A stretch of DNA of 64,000 nucleotides from Flavobacterium sp. HJJ (GTDB lineage Bacteria; Bacteroidota; Bacteroidia; Flavobacteriales; Flavobacteriaceae), in contig NZ_JADKPR010000004.1 in assembly GCF_015351475.1 (NCBI RefSeq), positions 62,001 to 126,000 of the forward strand, read 5' to 3'. Made by a program: the position numbers and the translations under genes. Under the pieces are notes generated by a model. That model was given only the letters and a program-made list of their open reading frames with translations. It had not been told where the DNA came from and did no database searches. Of the stretch, positions 43,937 to 53,293 are shown piece by piece; position 1 is the first letter of the stretch; each line of letters begins with the position of its first letter.

Positions 43937-46900
43937 TTAGAAACGAACAGAAAGTCCAAGGGTAACACGTTTTGTCGGCGGAGTGCTAGAATTATCAATT
44001 GCTAAACCAAACGCTCCTTTACTCATATTCACCTCAGGATCTTGTCCTTTATAGTTTGTAAAAGTAAATAGGTTATCTGCAGTTGCATAACAGCTCAATT
44101 CAGTAAGTCTTATCTTTTTTATGAAGTTTGCGTTAAATGCGTAGCGGAATGTTACAGAACGAAGACGAGCAAAAGAAGCGTCTTCAACATAACGATCTGA
44201 ACCTAACCAATTATACCCTGCTCCAAAAACAGCTCTTGGCATATCTGTTACATCACCAGGATTACGCCATCTCGATAATACAGCTGTGCTTTGATTGCTA
44301 TATCCATACATATTGGTAGCATACATATCGGCACCATTGATAACATCATAACCCAATCTGTAAGTAAAATAAAACAATAAAAAGTATTGGTTTTTATAAG
44401 CTATATTAGGTCCAAAACCTCCAGTAAATTTAGGATTACTATTCCCTAGATAAACTACGTCACGACTATCAATGTTACCATCATGATTAATATCTTCATA
44501 TTTAGCATCTCCAGGCTGAAACACATAATCTGTAAGCGGATAATTAAAACGCATCAAAACTTCTTCACCATTAGGCCCTGTGATTTTATTTCCGCTGGCA
44601 TCTGTAGCTTTTGTAGCTTCCAAATCTGAATACACTCCTTTAAAACGGTAGCCATAAAATGAACCAAACGGGTTATCAATTTGAAGAAAACGCTTATATT
44701 CACCATTTTTATCAGTATTTCCACTCTCACTTTGGTAGTATTCTGAAATTTCTTTAATAGTGTTTTGGTTACTTGAAACATTGAAATTAAAATCAATTTT
44801 CCAGTCTTTAGATTTAAAAGGAGTTGTAATAAGATTTACTTCATATCCTGTATTCTGCATTGTCCCTGCGTTTTGGTCAAGTGAGGAATAACCCGAAATA
44901 CTAGTTACCGCCATATCTTCAAAAATCAAGTCGGTAGTCAGGTTTCTATACAAATCTACATCTAACGACACGCGGTTTTTAAACATTTGAAGAGTAAAAC
45001 CTAAGTTGGTTCCTTTTAATGTTTCCCAGCGTAAATTACTCAATTCAATATTAGAAGGAATAACCCCATTAAGATCTAGATACTGAGTAGAATAGTTCTT
45101 ATAAGTATTAAAGTAACGATAATCCTTTTTAGGAGCCCTGCCAGATTCTCCGTAACTGGCTCTAATACTCAAATCATTAATTGCTGTAACATTTTTCATG
45201 AAGGGTTCACCAGAAACTCTCCAACGGCCAGATATAGAAGGAAAATAACCATATCTGTTTTCGGGTCCAAATTTAGAATTTCCATCCACACGCAGACCAG
45301 CACTAATAAGATAACGATCTAGTAAGCCGTAGTTCACACTTGCTAAAGCACCAACGCTTCTAGCTTGACTACTACCGCTTGCGAGCTTTAATTCAGAATT
45401 TTGAGTTCTTGACGGAACTGATGGATCTGTTAATAAAGACGAAGCAGTATTTGATGTCAATGCTTCATGAGAGCTATACTTATAATCATTGGTCTGCAAT
45501 GACACTAAAGCTTGCAAAGTCTGATTTTTTCCAATATTTGGCTGATAAACAAGGTTAGTTTTAGTTACTATATTAGAACCGTCAATATCAGCATCAGATG
45601 CTCTATTTACAACAGTTTCTGTAAAAGGCCTTCCGGTGGCATTCTGTGGTAAAAAAGATTTATTTTTTGTACTGCTATAATCAAACTGCAGATCAAATGA
45701 AGCATATAACTCTTTAGGAATAATATCAACATTCACGTTAAAATGGGGTGTTATACGATCTACCACTTGATCATTTGTTGCAAATTCTGCCATTGCAACT
45801 GGATTATAAGTCCCAGGATAAAGACCTTGAATATTTGAAGCTGGCGTAAAATAATTTGGCGTAAGATTACCCTGCGCATCATATTCATAAATACTCATAT
45901 TCGGCATTTTAATGTAAGCAACTCCACGCAAAAGATCCTTATCATCACTATTGTTAAAACTATTCACATAATTACGCTGTGTATTAGTATGCGTATAAGA
46001 AATATCAGTTCTAAATCGAATACGATCAGAAACAACATAATCTAAATTCAATCTGGTATTTAATCTCTCTAAACCAGTTCCTTTAGTTACACCTTTAGAA
46101 TTGTAATACCCAACCGAGCTAAAATATCTTGCTTTTTCACCGCCTCCTGATAAAGAAAGAGTATGCTCACCAGTTTTACCGGTTTGCGTAATAGCGCCTA
46201 TCCAATCTGTATTTTGGCTGTAATTCTTATAATTGTAAACATCCTGAGGATCATATTGAAACTCTTTAATGAACAGCGTATTCAATGGTACACCATTCCT
46301 GTTCATATATTCTTCTGGGATCAGCTGAGAATATTGATCTCCATTTAACATAGGAACTGTAGGAGGCGTTTTGGCATAAGTTGATTTATAAGTGTATGAA
46401 ATTTTTGGAGCACTTACACCTCCGCGTTTAGTAGTAATCAATAAAACCCCGCTGGCGGCACGCGAACCCCACATTGCTGTAGCAGCAGCATCTTTTAAAA
46501 CAGTTATAGTTTCAATATCTGTAGGGGAAATATTCAATAAAGCAGAATAGCTTTGTTCATCGGCAGTACCAAAGTTGAAATCTGGCGGCACAGCTGTTTC
46601 ATAAGGCATTCCGTCAACTACAATTAAAGGATCTGAAGATCCAGAAATTGAAGAAGTTCCTCTAATTCTAATCTGCATACCTGCTCCTGGATCACCACTA
46701 TCTGAGGTAATATCTACACCAGCAAGACGCCCTTGTAATGCCTCATCAATACTTGGTGCCTGGGTGTAAGCTAAGTCCGCAGCGTTTATAGAAACAGAAC
46801 TAGTAGTTCTATTACGTTCATCAATTTTCAATAAACCATTATCTGATTTTTTTGAACTGTTTACAATTACTTCATTAAGAGATTCTGTAGTAGAAACTAG

Positions 46901-47224
46901 TGAAATTTTGATTGATTCTCTTCCTTTAATATCAATACGCTGCGATTTATATCCTATAGTAGAAATAAACAACTTGTTATTTGGATCTTTTACCTTTATA
47001 GCGAAATTCCCGTCAATATCCGATATCGCTCCAGAAACAGTACGGTTTTCAGCGTCTTGTTCTGCAATAGTTGCTCCTGGTATACTGAGTTTATCACTTG
47101 CGTCAATAACCTGGCCACGAACTAAAAAAGTTTTATTGCCTTGTTGTGCCAAAGCTGGTAAAGCTGCCAGAATAATGTAAGCAAATGTTAAACTGTAAAA
47201 TATATTTGTAATTTGTTGTCTCAT
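43937..47224 (-). CDS. SusC/RagA-family TonB-dependent transporter
   Basis: 1095 residues. Signal peptide to about residue 26 (ALPALA-QQ), a carboxypeptidase-regulatory-like domain (about 34-112, VRGQVIDASDKLSIPGATI), TonB-box-like SLNEVIVN, a plug with IRIRGTSSISGSSDPLIVVDGMPYE and the SusC signature LKDAAATAMWGSRAASGVLLITT, then the barrel ending in VTLGLSVRF. The gene overlaps the upstream fasciclin gene by four bases (ATGA), indicating translational coupling. It pairs with the SusD at 42421. Confidence 0.94.
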   Translation of the reverse strand: MRQQITNIFYSLTFAYIILAALPALAQQGNKTFLVRGQVIDASDKLSIPGATIAEQDAENRTVSGAISDIDGNFAIKVKDPNNKLFISTIGYKSQRIDIKGRESIKISLVSTTESLNEVIVNSSKKSDNGLLKIDERNRTTSSVSINAADLAYTQAPSIDEALQGRLAGVDITSDSGDPGAGMQIRIRGTSSISGSSDPLIVVDGMPYETAVPPDFNFGTADEQSYSALLNISPTDIETITVLKDAAATAMWGSRAASGVLLITTKRGGVSAPKISYTYKSTYAKTPPTVPMLNGDQYSQLIPEEYMNRNGVPLNTLFIKEFQYDPQDVYNYKNYSQNTDWIGAITQTGKTGEHTLSLSGGGEKARYFSSVGYYNSKGVTKGTGLERLNTRLNLDYVVSDRIRFRTDISYTHTNTQRNYVNSFNNSDDKDLLRGVAYIKMPNMSIYEYDAQGNLTPNYFTPASNIQGLYPGTYNPVAMAEFATNDQVVDRITPHFNVNVDIIPKELYASFDLQFDYSSTKNKSFLPQNATGRPFTETVVNRASDADIDGSNIVTKTNLVYQPNIGKNQTLQALVSLQTNDYKYSSHEALTSNTASSLLTDPSVPSRTQNSELKLASGSSQARSVGALASVNYGLLDRYLISAGLRVDGNSKFGPENRYGYFPSISGRWRVSGEPFMKNVTAINDLSIRASYGESGRAPKKDYRYFNTYKNYSTQYLDLNGVIPSNIELSNLRWETLKGTNLGFTLQMFKNRVSLDVDLYRNLTTDLIFEDMAVTSISGYSSLDQNAGTMQNTGYEVNLITTPFKSKDWKIDFNFNVSSNQNTIKEISEYYQSESGNTDKNGEYKRFLQIDNPFGSFYGYRFKGVYSDLEATKATDASGNKITGPNGEEVLMRFNYPLTDYVFQPGDAKYEDINHDGNIDSRDVVYLGNSNPKFTGGFGPNIAYKNQYFLLFYFTYRLGYDVINGADMYATNMYGYSNQSTAVLSRWRNPGDVTDMPRAVFGAGYNWLGSDRYVEDASFARLRSVTFRYAFNANFIKKIRLTELSCYATADNLFTFTNYKGQDPEVNMSKGAFGLAIDNSSTPPTKRVTLGLSVRF

Positions 47225-49443
47225 TTTGATTCTCTAAGTTTAAGATAGTTGTCTACTAAATGGATTAAAGACCTGTCTGCTAAATTATTACTGCTTGCCG
47301 GTACAAAATTAGCAGCCACATTTTCATCTCCGGATTCATCCTTAAACGATAATGTTCTAGCTGTACCATCACTAATTACTGCAACATATGTCTTGTCTCC
47401 CTGTCCATTTTTTCTTAAGGTTTCCCATTGTCCAGTTGTCAATCCATCATTTGAAGCCGTTTTATTAGTAATAATATGGTATTGTATAAATTCGACAACC
47501 AAATCTCTTTCTCCTGTAGTCTGTAAAGCTGGATTAGGTGAAGCCGGAAGAAGTTTAGCCGCAACAGCTCTTGCAATAGCCGCTTTATTTGGGACTATGA
47601 AAGTATACGAAGTACCCAGATCTACCCCTTCAATTTTTCCTGTTGCAACATTGAAAATTTTAGAATTTGCAAGATATTGATAGAAACTATTGTATTCAGT
47701 GTTGCTTGCCGCTAAACGTTTAATAACCAAACCTTGAAATTCAGTAGAAAATTGTGGAAAACTATCAACATAATAGGTGATTCCATTTTCCTGTAATTCT
47801 TTGCCAATTACTTTCGTTACAGTGCCATTTGCAACATCACCGGCTGCATAAACTTTGTTGTTAGACCATTGTATGTACTCCCCAGGCAATTCATTATCTC
47901 CTGTACGGATAATTCCAGAAGTAGTTGCAATGTTATTCAGTTCCCCATTAGGCGTAAGAACGATACAATTGTAAAAAAGTCTTACTAATCTATTTCGGGC
48001 TGCACTTCCGTTTTCAGTTTGTCCCGTTACAGGATTAATGTATACCCATTGCAGAAATCTTGAATCCCAGCTGAAACCAAGAGCTCCTAATACCGCATCA
48101 GATGGAAGGAAAATAGTATATTTAGTATTTATATTACTAATCATTTCTTTGATACCAGATCCGTCATTAAATATTTTGGTTGCAAAACTGTATTTAGGAT
48201 CTAAATAAGCAGAAGTATAAACAGTATAAAATAAATTTGATTTCTGCACTTTGTTGGCGCCATAAAAAAATCCGTTACTTAAAACTTTCTTCTCAATAAT
48301 GTCAGTTGCAAAATTAAATGTCAAATCTTCTTTCAAACCGTTTGCTAAATCATTCTTTGAAGGCCATAAAGCGCCCTGCACCATGTGTGCATTTATTAAA
48401 TCCTGAAAAATATATTTTGGTAATTTATCACGTGTAGGGTAATGTTTAAGAAGAACTTTATTTATAAACTCTTCTAAAACAGTGTTTTCTGGAGCAATCA
48501 GCGTATAAGCGTCTGCTTGACCATCATTGTCTTCTGCTTTTACAAAATTTTCATTATTAGGTGAAAATGCCAAAGTAGGATCATACAATTTGACATAAAC
48601 CTTATCAGATTTGCCAGTGTAATTATAATATTCTGCCGTTGCCGGCTGATAATAAACATAGCTGGTAAGATTGTCTTCTAATATCTGACGAAACAAGCTG
48701 TATTTACTGTTTTGCTCTAGGTACTGATCGATATTCATTAATGGAAGACTTACTTTGTCTACTTCATGAATAACACCATTTTCAGCAACAACATCAGCTT
48801 CTAATACTTTTGACTCTAAAACATTAAATCCTGTATACTCTTTTCCTGGATAGAAATAATTAAAATCATAAGAACTTAAATTTTTAGTCTTAAAATATTC
48901 ATCCGTAAAATAGGTAATGTATTTATTGTTATAGTCTCCTGAAACATAACCGCCGTTACGATTAGATCCCACTATAACCATCGGCTGACCGTCAATAGTT
49001 TTAGTAACAAAACCATCATAAAAAGCAGTTCTTCTTCTGAAAGCATTATCTGCTACCCATCCTTTTGCCGATTGGTAATCAGACAGCCTGTCTTTCATAA
49101 AAGCATTATAAACAAGCGCATATTTAACAATTTTAGCAGCGGTTGCATCATCTATTTTAGTTACATCTGAGATACCCTGCTCTTGGAAAAATTTAGCAAA
49201 AGCTTCATCATTGGGTGCAAACATGGTCCAATATCCTGCTTTTCCTAAAATATCTTTATAACCCGCCTTTTCAATTAAGGCTGTTAAATTTTTAAAATTC
49301 CCTCTTGCTTCCAATTGCTGATAAATAGGATCTTCAAGACCTGCAGGTCGTGCATAGTATTCATCATATACATCGGAACTACAGCCAAAAGACATGGCTA
49401 AAAGAGGTATGACAAGTAAATAGTAGTGTAATTTTTTCTTCAT
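47221..49443 (-). CDS. Four-domain fasciclin lipoprotein, first gene of the SusCD operon
   Basis: 740 residues. Lipoprotein signal ending LAMSFGC (Cys21). Four FAS1-like units are visible: about 45-240 (LTALIEKAGYKDILGKAGYWTMFAPNDEAF), 245-400, 415-555 (NTKYTIFLPSDAVLGALGF) and 565-735 (TSYTFIVPNKAAIARAVAAKL, RSLIHLVDNYLKL). Being first in the operon and translationally coupled to SusC, it is likely a major surface component of the uptake or adhesion complex (inference). A full -7 box lies 65 nt upstream. Confidence 0.88.
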   Translation of the reverse strand: MKKKLHYYLLVIPLLAMSFGCSSDVYDEYYARPAGLEDPIYQQLEARGNFKNLTALIEKAGYKDILGKAGYWTMFAPNDEAFAKFFQEQGISDVTKIDDATAAKIVKYALVYNAFMKDRLSDYQSAKGWVADNAFRRRTAFYDGFVTKTIDGQPMVIVGSNRNGGYVSGDYNNKYITYFTDEYFKTKNLSSYDFNYFYPGKEYTGFNVLESKVLEADVVAENGVIHEVDKVSLPLMNIDQYLEQNSKYSLFRQILEDNLTSYVYYQPATAEYYNYTGKSDKVYVKLYDPTLAFSPNNENFVKAEDNDGQADAYTLIAPENTVLEEFINKVLLKHYPTRDKLPKYIFQDLINAHMVQGALWPSKNDLANGLKEDLTFNFATDIIEKKVLSNGFFYGANKVQKSNLFYTVYTSAYLDPKYSFATKIFNDGSGIKEMISNINTKYTIFLPSDAVLGALGFSWDSRFLQWVYINPVTGQTENGSAARNRLVRLFYNCIVLTPNGELNNIATTSGIIRTGDNELPGEYIQWSNNKVYAAGDVANGTVTKVIGKELQENGITYYVDSFPQFSTEFQGLVIKRLAASNTEYNSFYQYLANSKIFNVATGKIEGVDLGTSYTFIVPNKAAIARAVAAKLLPASPNPALQTTGERDLVVEFIQYHIITNKTASNDGLTTGQWETLRKNGQGDKTYVAVISDGTARTLSFKDESGDENVAANFVPASSNNLADRSLIHLVDNYLKLRESK

Positions 49444-49508
49444 TTTTAGATAAAATTGCTGATAAATATTTATACTTTTTTTAACTTTTTTAATTATTTC
49501 TTAACAAT

Positions 49509-49516
49509 CAAATATA
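49509..49516 (-). promoter_or_regulatory. -7 element of the SusCD/fasciclin operon
   Basis: The minus strand reads TATATTTG, a full match to TAnnTTTG, with a leader of about 60 nt. No convincing -33 box, which may mean an activator is needed. Confidence 0.5.
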
Positions 49517-50020
49517 CATGTTCACCTACCTCAGACTATCCTGCCCCGTCCTGTAAATTTTAATTATTTTTTTATTATCAATAAAAAAATGCATAATAAA
49601 AAGATATTGCTTCAAGTAATTAACCATAATATTACACATTACGAAGCCCTGATTTTATTGGCTCAAAGTGATTTTCAATCCTAATAATTAACCCATACTA
49701 AACAATTAACTTTTCCTTATGAAAACAGAAGACACCAAACAAAAACAATGAAAAAATCACCTGTAAATTAAAAAGGGAGCAAATAAAAAATAAGATTTTA
49801 CATACTGTTTAATCCGGAGAGGATTTCAAATACAGCCAAAATCTTAACGAAGTACTATAGAAAAAACGGAATTGCGCTTCAAAATAACAAAAGAGCTCAA
49901 AAAATACAAGTATCAATTTACAGCCAAAGACAGGTCTTTCTTTCAAATTTTTAATACCATCGGCTTTTTTAGCTCAATAACCAAATCCTTATTAGCGTTT
50001 GGAGAAACCTAATAAAAACA
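49517..50020. other. Long intergenic region upstream of the SusCD operon
   Basis: About 500 nt without a convincing gene. A 36-codon open stretch on the plus strand near 49900-50010 has no start or ribosome site and is ignored. No regulator (anti-sigma factor, hybrid two-component system, or LytTR) is encoded here. Confidence 0.45.
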
Positions 50021-50057
50021 AAAAAAGCTGCCTCCGCAAAAATGGGAGACAGCTTTT
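50021..50057 (-). terminator. Terminator of the ferredoxin gene
   Basis: Minus-strand arms AAAAGCTGtCTCCC and GGAGgCAGCTTTT with a T tract after them. Confidence 0.8.
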
Positions 50058-50165
50058 CTGATATTAGACACAATAAATACTAAACTATAACAAAAACAGA
50101 ATCTAATTTTTTAATAAAAATCAAACCTGCTTTTTTATGCTTATTTTGCTTTAATATATTTAAGA

Positions 50166-50483
50166 TTAATTTTCTGGAGCTAGTTCTAATTCTAATCCGT
50201 CAAGACTTTCAGTTATAGGAATCTGACAGCCTAATCTGCTGTTTGATTTTACATAAAATGCTTCTGACAGCATAGCCTCTTCGTCATCTCCCATTTCTGG
50301 CAGCTCAACATCATTAAGAACATAACACTGACAAGATGCACACATTGCCATACCGCCACAAGTTCCTTCTACAGGAAGCTCATAAGCTTTGCAAAGTTCC
50401 ATTATGTTCATCGCCATATCTGTAGGCGCCTGTAAATCATGAATTATCCCTTCTCTATCTTTAATCTTAATTAAAACATCCAT
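50166..50483 (-). CDS. 2Fe-2S ferredoxin (adrenodoxin type)
   Basis: A 105-residue electron carrier. Cluster ligands are Cys42, Cys48, Cys51 and Cys86 (TCGGMAMCASCQCY and RLGCQIPI), the spacing of the vertebrate-adrenodoxin / Isc-Fdx class rather than plant type. The acidic surface region PEMGDDEEAML is the usual partner-docking site. It lies near NifU-type and Mrp genes, so a role in Fe-S cluster assembly is likely, though a P450 or other redox partner cannot be excluded. Confidence 0.92.
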   Translation of the reverse strand: MDVLIKIKDREGIIHDLQAPTDMAMNIMELCKAYELPVEGTCGGMAMCASCQCYVLNDVELPEMGDDEEAMLSEAFYVKSNSRLGCQIPITESLDGLELELAPEN

Positions 50484-50533
50484 TTATTATACTATCTTAT
50501 TTATTTCTTTATAAAACGGCAGCCCTTGTTTTT

Positions 50534-51004
50534 TTAACCTTTTACCTCAAGATCTACTGCCATTTCTTTTCTATTTTCTTTGTTTAATATTTTTAAACCA
50601 ATAACATCTGCATTATGAATTACAAAAACCACTACTGCATTTGGGGCATATGTCCCGTCATGTGTTTTAAAAATGAGTTTTCCTTCATATGTCAAATTTA
50701 CTAAACCATTTTTATCCGTTTTAGTTTTGGTCTGCACCTGAGAAGAAAATTCAGCAGTTACATAGGCGCTATTCTCTAACATATTTGCCTTACCGCCACT
50801 AAGTTCCTTCAAAAATTCAGCATTAGATATTTTTAACTGTCCTGTTCTATTAGACCAAATATCTATAATCTTACTAAAATTTATTTCATTCCATTCATCA
50901 TCAACATTCACATAAGTTTTAGTAACAAATGCCTCTTGAATTGGTTCCTGTCCATATGTTTTAAAAAGACATAATAAAACGGTCAATAAATAAAGCTTTT
51001 TCAT
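50534..51004 (-). CDS. Hypothetical secreted protein
   Basis: 156 residues with a signal peptide (MKKLYLLTVLLCLFKTYG, cleaved before QEPI). The mature part has alternating strands (AYVTAEFSSQVQTKTKT, LVNLTYEGKLIFKTHDG, NAVVVFVIHNADVIGLKIL), compatible with an NTF2-like or cystatin-like fold, but I recognise no motif. It has its own -7 box at 51031-51038 and lies 50 nt upstream of the ferredoxin gene on the same strand. Confidence 0.7.
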   Translation of the reverse strand: MKKLYLLTVLLCLFKTYGQEPIQEAFVTKTYVNVDDEWNEINFSKIIDIWSNRTGQLKISNAEFLKELSGGKANMLENSAYVTAEFSSQVQTKTKTDKNGLVNLTYEGKLIFKTHDGTYAPNAVVVFVIHNADVIGLKILNKENRKEMAVDLEVKG

Positions 51005-51030
51005 AATTCAAAATTTGTAAGTTAGTGTTA

Positions 51031-51038
51031 CAAATGTA
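51031..51038 (-). promoter_or_regulatory. -7 element of the secreted-protein gene
   Basis: The minus strand reads TACATTTG, a full match to TAnnTTTG. The rest of the spacer to 51295 shows no other feature. Confidence 0.45.
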
Positions 51039-51295
51039 AATTTTTATTCGAAAAACCAGTCGAAATAAATTTGAATTATTTACACTGTTTTTTACACATA
51101 GTGAAAAAAAATGCTGTTATATTGGCAATTCCTTAATGATAATCTTCTAAAAACCCCCTTTTTACTCTATTTTAACAAGTATAGGTTTCAAATCCAAGAA
51201 GTGTAAAAATGACATTTTTCGTTTTGTTAATGATTTTTTTCGTTAAAAAAAATTTAAATTTTATTCAAAATAAAATGTCCTTCTTTTTATACTGT

Positions 51296-51535
51296 TTACA
51301 TGATATTTACCACTGTTTCAATTTGAGGTGCATACTTCTTTATAGTTGTTTCTACACCTGCTCTCAAAGTCATTTGGTTAACACTGCAGCTAGTACAGGC
51401 TCCTTCAAGCCTAACTTTGACATGCTTTCCCTCATCAATTGAAATGAGCTTAATGTCTCCGCCGTCTGAATTCAAAAAAGGTCTGATTTCATCCAGCGCT
51501 TTCAAAACATTATTTGTTAATTCTTCTGTTTTCAT
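51296..51535 (-). CDS. NifU-like Fe-S scaffold protein (NifU C-terminal domain)
   Basis: A 79-residue protein consisting only of the NifU/Nfu domain: LDEIRPFLNSDGGDIKLISID and the cluster-binding GACTSCSVNQMTLRAGVE with Cys47 and Cys50. Two such proteins bind one 4Fe-4S cluster and deliver it to client enzymes. It follows mrp by 104 nt on the same strand, a common arrangement for Fe-S delivery genes. Confidence 0.92.
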   Translation of the reverse strand: MKTEELTNNVLKALDEIRPFLNSDGGDIKLISIDEGKHVKVRLEGACTSCSVNQMTLRAGVETTIKKYAPQIETVVNIM

Positions 51536-51639
51536 AATTGGTATCTATTGTTCACCATCTTTTAATTCAATCAAAATCACTGACAATAATTTTAATTTTA
51601 TCTATTGACGGCATTTGAATTCATATTCAAGTTTCAGAA

Positions 51640-52767
51640 TTATTTCTTAACTGCTGAACATCCTGCCATTGTCGTAATCTTGATCGCTTCCGTTGGTTCT
51701 AAATTTTCATTTCTGTCTACAACTTCGCTAACAACATTACGCGTTATCTCATCAAAAACATTTTCAATAACCGATCCTGTCTGCAATGCTGCAGGACGTC
51801 CATAATCCCCTGCTTCGCGGATAGACTGAACTATCGGCACTTCACCTAAGAAAGCTACTCCTAAATCCTGTGCAAGATCTTTGGCTCCTTCTTTTCCAAA
51901 AATGTAATACTTATTGTTAGGTAATTCTTCTGGAGTAAAATAAGCCATGTTCTCTATAATTCCCAAAACCGGCACATTAATCGCTTCTGACATAAACATT
52001 GAGACTCCTTTTTTAGCATCGGCCAATGCTACTGCCTGAGGTGTACTTACCACAACTGCTCCCGTAACTGGTAACGACTGCATAATCGAAAGGTGGATAT
52101 CTCCGGTTCCTGGAGGCAGATCGATTAACATAAAATCTAATTCTCCCCAGTTTGCATCAAAAATCATCTGGTTCAGCGCTTTAGAAGCCATTGGTCCTCT
52201 CCAGATAACAGCCTGGCTTGGAGAAGTAAAAAATCCAATAGAAAGCATTTTTACTCCATAACTTTCAACTGGCTTCATTTTTGATTTTCCATCAACTTCA
52301 ACAGAAATAGGCTTCTCACTCTCTACATCAAACATAATCGGCATAGACGGCCCATAGATATCGGCATCAAGAACGCCAACTGCAAATCCCATCTTTGTTA
52401 ATGTTACTGCTAAATTTGCTGTAACTGTAGATTTCCCCACTCCGCCTTTTCCAGAAGCTACTGCAATAATGTTTTTTATTCCCGGTATCGCTTTTCCTTT
52501 GATTTCATTCTTTTCAGGAACTTCAACTTTTATGTTTACCTTAATTTTGGCATCTGCTGAAACCAAATCCTGGATTGTTTTTTTAATATCGTCTTCAGCT
52601 CTTTTCTTTATATGCATTGCCGGAGTGTGCAATACCAAATCAACTACAACCTCATCGCCAAAAGTGACTACATTTGTAACTGCGCCGCTTTCTACCATAT
52701 TTTTACCTTCACCAGCAATAGTAATTGTTTCTAATGCTTTCAGAATGTTATTTTTATCTAATTTCAT
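51640..52767 (-). CDS. apbC: Mrp/NBP35-family Fe-S cluster carrier ATPase
   Basis: 375 residues. An N-terminal MIP18/DUF59 domain (about 1-80) is followed by a deviant Walker A, SGKGGVGKSTVTAN (Gly106-Thr114), VLDADIYGPSMP, and the Walker B-like DFMLIDLPPGTGD. The usual CxxC pair of many relatives is not obvious; a lone Cys lies in the C-terminal MAGCSAVKK. It transfers 4Fe-4S clusters to apo-enzymes in the cytoplasm. It is upstream of the nifU-type gene and likely co-transcribed. Confidence 0.92.
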   Translation of the reverse strand: MKLDKNNILKALETITIAGEGKNMVESGAVTNVVTFGDEVVVDLVLHTPAMHIKKRAEDDIKKTIQDLVSADAKIKVNIKVEVPEKNEIKGKAIPGIKNIIAVASGKGGVGKSTVTANLAVTLTKMGFAVGVLDADIYGPSMPIMFDVESEKPISVEVDGKSKMKPVESYGVKMLSIGFFTSPSQAVIWRGPMASKALNQMIFDANWGELDFMLIDLPPGTGDIHLSIMQSLPVTGAVVVSTPQAVALADAKKGVSMFMSEAINVPVLGIIENMAYFTPEELPNNKYYIFGKEGAKDLAQDLGVAFLGEVPIVQSIREAGDYGRPAALQTGSVIENVFDEITRNVVSEVVDRNENLEPTEAIKITTMAGCSAVKK

Positions 52768-52832
52768 TTTTTTAATCTCTATCTGTTTGCGTTTTTAAAA
52801 AACGTGTTTTTATTTAAACTAATTTCAGATTG

Positions 52833-52840
52833 CAAAGATA
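52833..52840 (-). promoter_or_regulatory. -7 element of the mrp gene
   Basis: The minus strand reads TATCTTTG, a full match to TAnnTTTG; leader about 60 nt. Confidence 0.5.
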
Positions 52841-52951
52841 ACGGATTAAGTTCTTATTCTAAAGGATTTGGATTGGTTTTATCGATGAGTACACTCAATA
52901 ACAGCTATAACTGCCAATGCTTTTTTACTGCAGGACACAAGTATAAAGAAT

Positions 52952-53284
52952 TTAAACGCCCATCATCGGAATCCAGAAAACCGCCTCAAAATTCATGATT
53001 TGATTATCCACAACAACAATTCCTTCGCTTTCCAGCAATTGCTGCATAAGATTGGTTCCGTCAAAATGATGTTTTCCCGTTAGCAATCCTTTTCTGTTTA
53101 CAACTCTATGAGCAGGGACATCTTCTAAATTATGAGCGGCATTCATAGCCCAGCCGACCATTCTTGCAGAACGTGCAGCTCCTAAAGTTTTTGCAATAGC
53201 TCCATACGAAGTAACTTTTCCATACGGAATCTGCCGTACGACAGTGTAAACTCTTTCAAAAAAATTATCATTTGCTGGGTTCAT
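52952..53284 (-). CDS. Alkyltransferase-like (ATL) DNA repair protein
   Basis: A 110-residue protein of the O6-alkylguanine-DNA methyltransferase fold (residues 8-90, QIPYGKVTSYGAIAK and ARSARMVGWAMNA for DNA binding and base flipping). Where active methyltransferases have PCHRV, this has PAHRV: Ala58 replaces the acceptor Cys. That is the hallmark of ATL proteins, which bind O6-alkylguanine and hand it to nucleotide excision repair rather than demethylating it. It is the last gene of a probable trmB-lysE-atl run, starting 9 nt after the exporter gene. Confidence 0.92.
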   Translation of the reverse strand: MNPANDNFFERVYTVVRQIPYGKVTSYGAIAKTLGAARSARMVGWAMNAAHNLEDVPAHRVVNRKGLLTGKHHFDGTNLMQQLLESEGIVVVDNQIMNFEAVFWIPMMGV

Positions 53285-53293
53285 AGCATTTAA

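Noticed and set aside
52952..53284. Active O6-methylguanine-DNA methyltransferase
   Set aside because: The acceptor Cys is Ala and the usual N-terminal domain is missing, so it is an ATL protein.
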